Of a stretch of DNA of 34,060 nucleotides, positions 31,126 through 34,060 are shown one piece after another. Every line of letters starts with the position of its first letter. Positions within the stretch are counted from its first letter, which is position 1. The notes below the pieces were generated by a model. It ran no database searches and had not been told where the DNA came from. It saw nothing but the letters and a program-made list of their open reading frames with translations. A program made the position numbers and the translations under genes. This DNA comes from Gammaproteobacteria bacterium (lineage in GTDB: Bacteria; Pseudomonadota; Gammaproteobacteria; Steroidobacterales; Steroidobacteraceae), in NCBI GenBank assembly GCA_005878835.1, contig VBMV01000077.1, positions 29,095-63,154 of the forward strand, given 5' to 3'.

Positions 31126-32361
31126 GTGCCGCGCCCATCCCGCTGGAGCCTTTGCATTGTCCTGGGCGTGTGCCTCGTATCGTCGGCACTGGCTTACCCA
31201 CCGGACCCGGAAGAAGGGCGGGAACCAACGCTGGTGCACAGAGGGGGCTTCACGCTCGAGTCATCGCTCGGCATCGAAGCCCTCAACGACAGCAACATTT
31301 TTCAGAGCTCGACGGATGTGCAGTATTCGCAGATCTGGAAGCTTGCGCCCCGCTTACGGCTGCGGTTCGAACCGGCTCGCAGCCGCCTGGAATTCAGGTA
31401 CAAGGGCGACTATGGCTGGTACGACAAGTCCAGTGACGACGACTACGCCGATCATGCGCTGCAGGCCGGCGCGTACCTGCTCCTGGGTGAACGCAGCGGA
31501 CTGGACCTCGTGGCGTCCTACGATGAAGCACACGAAAATCGCGGCACCGGGTTGTCGGCGGGCATCGAGCCTGCTTCGGGCGCCTTTCCGCAGAGTCCGG
31601 ATCGCTACACCACCGGGCAGTTCCTTGGCCGCTATACGTACGGCGTCTCTCATACGCGGGCCTTTATAAGCCTCGAGGCGAGCACCGATAAGATCGCCTA
31701 CCAGAACAACCCGGCGCTCACGCAGCCGTTCGATCGGGACGAATCCTATGGGCAGGCGACATTCGGTGTCCGTGTTCGACCGAAGACCTCCCTGGAGCTG
31801 AGCGTGCAGGCGCTGGACATCACGTACGATCATCCCCGTGCATCCGGACTGAACCTGGATAGCCGGGAGTATCGCTACCTGCTTGGGGTTGTGTGGGAGG
31901 CAACCGGCGCGACGACGGGCTCCGTGCGGGTCGGCGGGGTAACCAAAAGATTTGACGACCCCGCTCTCCCGGATTATTCGGCCCCGAACTGGGAGGTGGC
32001 GATACGCTGGTCCCCCCGGACGTACTCGCATTTCACCCTGAGCACCAAGAGATATCTGGCAGAACCCGTCGACCTGGCTGGGGATGCCACCGATTCGGCG
32101 GTTTACTCCCTGAGCTGGAGTCACGGATGGAGCAGCCGCCTGGAGTCGAGGTTGGCCCTGTCGAGACTCTACTGGACGTATCGGTTTGTGACGGGCGAGC
32201 GCAGGGACAGGAGTCCTCTGTACAGCCTCGCCCTGACCTACAAGATGCGCTGGTGGCTGCGCTGGGAAGCCGGGGTCGACTTCAATGCGCGGGATAGCCC
32301 GGCCGCGAGCTATAATTATAAGGAGAACATCGCTCGACTCGGGGCCAGAATCACCTACTGA
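31126..32361 (+). CDS. Outer-membrane beta-barrel protein of an EPS locus (EpsL/BBP2-like)
   Basis: The protein has 411 residues from GTG 31126, with a Sec signal peptide (hydrophobic L-C-I-V-L-G-V-C-L-V-S-S-A-L-A, cleavage about residue 23). The rest is an array of amphipathic strands rich in Y/W/R with short turns (for example L-R-L-R-F-E-P-A, F-R-Y-K-G-D-Y-G-W-Y), ending in aromatic Tyr (A-R-I-T-Y) as BAM substrates do. This fits the BBP2/EpsL-type barrels of EPS operons. Its stop overlaps the OPX start as TGATG. Because the OPX protein is too short to span the outer membrane, this barrel is the likely exit pore. No ribosome binding site is obvious at the GTG. Confidence 0.82.
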   Translation: MPRPSRWSLCIVLGVCLVSSALAYPPDPEEGREPTLVHRGGFTLESSLGIEALNDSNIFQSSTDVQYSQIWKLAPRLRLRFEPARSRLEFRYKGDYGWYDKSSDDDYADHALQAGAYLLLGERSGLDLVASYDEAHENRGTGLSAGIEPASGAFPQSPDRYTTGQFLGRYTYGVSHTRAFISLEASTDKIAYQNNPALTQPFDRDESYGQATFGVRVRPKTSLELSVQALDITYDHPRASGLNLDSREYRYLLGVVWEATGATTGSVRVGGVTKRFDDPALPDYSAPNWEVAIRWSPRTYSHFTLSTKRYLAEPVDLAGDATDSAVYSLSWSHGWSSRLESRLALSRLYWTYRFVTGERRDRSPLYSLALTYKMRWWLRWEAGVDFNARDSPAASYNYKENIARLGARITY

Positions 32362-32933
32362 TGTCCAGGCTCCCAGGGCCACTCTTGAGACAGCCGCGAA
32401 CGATAGGGGTCTGGCCGCCCTTGATGCTTTTCCTGTGGCTCGCGGCTGCCACCGCGCTCGCCCAGTCCACGGACAGCGTTTACAGGCTCGGCCCGGGCGA
32501 CCGGATCATCATCAAGGTTTTTGGTGAAGAAGATCTCAGCATGGATGTTCGGATCAACGACACCGGCCGGCTCAACTATCCCTTTCTCGGTGAGCTGGTG
32601 GTGCAAGGCCTCACGGTCACCGAGCTGGAACAGCGCATTACCCGCGGTCTCAAGGGTTCCTACCTCCGCGACCCGGCAGTCACGGTATCGATCGCCGAGT
32701 ATCGGCCATTCTTCCTGTACGGCGAGGTACAGAAGCCCGGCGGCATTCCCTATCAACCGGATTTGACGGTCGAGCGCGCCATTGCACTCGCCGGCGGGTT
32801 CACGGAACGCGCGTCGCGCACCAAGATCGAGGTGGTTCGCGCCAGCGACCCGAAACACAAGGCAGTGCGGGTTGAGCTCTCCGATCCCGTGTTTCCCGGT
32901 GACGTCATCACCGTGAAGCAGAGCTTTTTCTAG
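32361..32933 (+). CDS. Short Wza-type polysaccharide export (OPX) protein
   Basis: A 190-residue protein with a signal peptide (1-34, T-A-L-A then Q), a Poly_export domain (about 38-115, Y-R-L-G-P-G-D-R-I-I-I-K-V-F-G) and one SLBB domain (about 116-180, F-F-L-Y-G-E-V-Q-K-P-G). It lacks a lipobox Cys, further SLBB copies and the C-terminal amphipathic helix by which full-length Wza (about 380 residues) crosses the outer membrane. It should form the periplasmic channel and hand polymer to a separate barrel, presumably the overlapping upstream gene product. The Wzc-type gene follows 12 bp later. Confidence 0.92.
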   Translation: MSRLPGPLLRQPRTIGVWPPLMLFLWLAAATALAQSTDSVYRLGPGDRIIIKVFGEEDLSMDVRINDTGRLNYPFLGELVVQGLTVTELEQRITRGLKGSYLRDPAVTVSIAEYRPFFLYGEVQKPGGIPYQPDLTVERAIALAGGFTERASRTKIEVVRASDPKHKAVRVELSDPVFPGDVITVKQSFF

Positions 32934-32945
32934 TTGCGTGCGCCC

Positions 32946-34060
32946 ATGAACCGGGGCAACTCGACGATACCGGTGGATGAGGACTGGGAAGCCGGCGACG
33001 AGATCGACTGGCGCTATTACTGGAGCATCGTCAACCGGCGCAAGTGGTCGATCATCGGCCTCGCCCTGGCCGTGGGCCTGTTGACCACGCTGGTCGCTTT
33101 CGCCATGACGCCGATCTACCGTGCCTCCACCACGCTGCTGATCGAATCGCAGGCGCCCAATGTGGTCTCCATCCAGGAAGTCTACGGCCTCGACACCCGC
33201 AGCCAGGATTATCTCGCGACCCAGATTGAGATCATGGGCGGGCGGCCGATAGCCGAGACGGTCGTGGATCGCCTCGGGTTGATCGAACAGCCTTCATTCA
33301 GGCCGCAGCACGACTGGCAGTCCTGGTTGCCCGGAATGCAGAAAAAAGCCCGCCCGTCGCAGCAGAGCGAACGCGAGACTGCGGTCGATGCTTACCTCGA
33401 CAAGTTGAGTATCGAGCCAGTGCGCAATACGCAGCTCGTGCGCGTCGAGTTCGAATCGCCGGATCCGAGACTCGCCGCGAGGGTCGCAGAGGCGCACGCC
33501 AAGGCCTATATAGAGAGCACGCTCGAGGCGCGCGCGGAGGCGACCCGGTCCGCCACCGAATGGATGGCGACACGGCTGGAGAGCCTGCGCAAGGAATTAC
33601 AGGCCTCGGAAGCCAGCCTGCAGGCGTATCGGGAGCAGGAGCACATCGTCGACGCGACCGGGCTCAAGGCATTGCCTGCCTCGGAGATCAGCAACCTTTC
33701 TGCCCGGCTGCTGGAAGTGCGACAAGCGCTTGCCGCGGCGAAGATTGCCTACCTGCAGGTGACGCCCGCGGCCGGAGAAGGGCAAAACCTGCTGGGCGTT
33801 CCCGCCCTGCTCGCGGACGAAGGCATGCGCCGTGCCCAGACGGCCCAGGCGACTGCACAACAGGCGGTGGCCGAGCTGGAGAAACGCTACGGGGCGTCAC
33901 ATCCCAAGATGATCGCTGCCCAGAACGAGCTCGCCCAGGCCACCGAGAATCTCAACAACCAGGCCCGCAGCGTCATTGAAGGCATCAGGAAACGCTACGA
34001 GGCGGCGAAGTCCGAGGAGGCCGCGATCGTGGCGGCGCTCAATCGCGCCGGCCAGCAGTA
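32946..34060 (+). CDS. Wzc/Wzz-type chain-length co-polymerase, 3' end cut off by window
   Basis: The frame is open from ATG 32946 to the right edge (371 codons). A cytoplasmic N-tail (D-W-R-Y-Y-W-S-I-V-N-R-R-K-W) leads into transmembrane helix 1 (about 34-54), then the Wzz domain (P-I-Y-R-A-S-T-T-L-L-I-E, 57-68). A long heptad-rich coiled coil (about 195-371) includes L-E-K-R-Y-G-A-S-H-P-K-M, a motif of GumC/Wzc periplasmic domains. Whether a tyrosine-kinase domain follows lies beyond the window. It controls polymer length and couples Wzy to the OPX channel. The start lacks a clear ribosome binding site but lies 12 bp after the OPX stop. Confidence 0.92.
   Translation, partial: MNRGNSTIPVDEDWEAGDEIDWRYYWSIVNRRKWSIIGLALAVGLLTTLVAFAMTPIYRASTTLLIESQAPNVVSIQEVYGLDTRSQDYLATQIEIMGGRPIAETVVDRLGLIEQPSFRPQHDWQSWLPGMQKKARPSQQSERETAVDAYLDKLSIEPVRNTQLVRVEFESPDPRLAARVAEAHAKAYIESTLEARAEATRSATEWMATRLESLRKELQASEASLQAYREQEHIVDATGLKALPASEISNLSARLLEVRQALAAAKIAYLQVTPAAGEGQNLLGVPALLADEGMRRAQTAQATAQQAVAELEKRYGASHPKMIAAQNELAQATENLNNQARSVIEGIRKRYEAAKSEEAAIVAALNRAGQQ

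Noticed and set aside
5628-34060. Exosortase/PEP-CTERM type EPS system
   Set aside because: I saw no exosortase and no protein with a C-terminal PEP motif plus membrane anchor in the window.

Overview
The window is a GC-rich stretch of a Gram-negative proteobacterial chromosome. The evidence is lipoprotein and Sec signals, outer-membrane export proteins and Wzx/Wzy-type polysaccharide genes. A gammaproteobacterium is a reasonable guess, but nothing here fixes the taxon. It divides into a short housekeeping segment (about 1-5.5 kb) and a large exopolysaccharide (EPS) or surface-glycan locus (about 5.6-34 kb) that runs off the right edge.

Housekeeping segment: a truncated YceI-like lipoprotein (minus strand), then a head-to-head cytochrome b561 / YceI pair (plus), a cupin (minus), a CoA-transferase/acetyl-CoA hydrolase family protein (plus), and two tandem Hsp20 genes (minus) behind a heat-shock-type promoter. 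Perfect GC-rich hairpins separate the convergent pairs.

EPS locus, minus strand, in transcription order from 30.7 kb leftwards: FkbM methyltransferase, Wzx flippase, Wzy-like polymerase, CgeB-like glycosyltransferase and a methyltransferase, tightly packed with ATGA overlaps. Next comes an AT-richer insert-like block at about 21.3-25.1 kb. It holds an IS110/IS1111 transposase relic, a secreted pectate-lyase/tailspike-like beta-helix protein, a 53-residue ORF and a secreted protein ending in a Peptidase_S74 self-cleaving chaperone domain. A second glycan operon follows: GT4, AsnB-like amidotransferase, GT4, WaaE-like GT2, methyltransferase, joined by TGATG/ATGA/TAATG overlaps or small gaps. 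After it lies a second, unrelated S74-terminated fibre with thirteen 17-residue repeats. The last minus-strand group is methyltransferase, bi-domain oxidoreductase, WecB epimerase, heparinase-like protein, GT4 and a WecA-like initiating transferase.

On the plus strand from 31.1 kb, divergent from the minus operon, is the export machine: an outer-membrane beta-barrel, a short Wza-type OPX protein and the start of a Wzc-type co-polymerase. The proposed route is that the WecA-like enzyme loads a sugar phosphate on the lipid carrier, the glycosyltransferases extend it, WecB supplies an N-acetylmannosamine-type donor, methyltransferases and AsnB decorate it, Wzx flips it, Wzy polymerises it, and the Wzc/OPX/barrel complex exports it.

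The most unusual content is the set of phage-tail-like secreted proteins (two S74 fibres with Sec signal peptides and one tailspike-like beta-helix protein) woven into a Wzx/Wzy locus with no other phage genes. A second point is a shared 12-mer, TTGTGATCTGGA, upstream of both the WecA-like gene and the export operon; at the first site it forms a near-perfect CRP-type palindrome.
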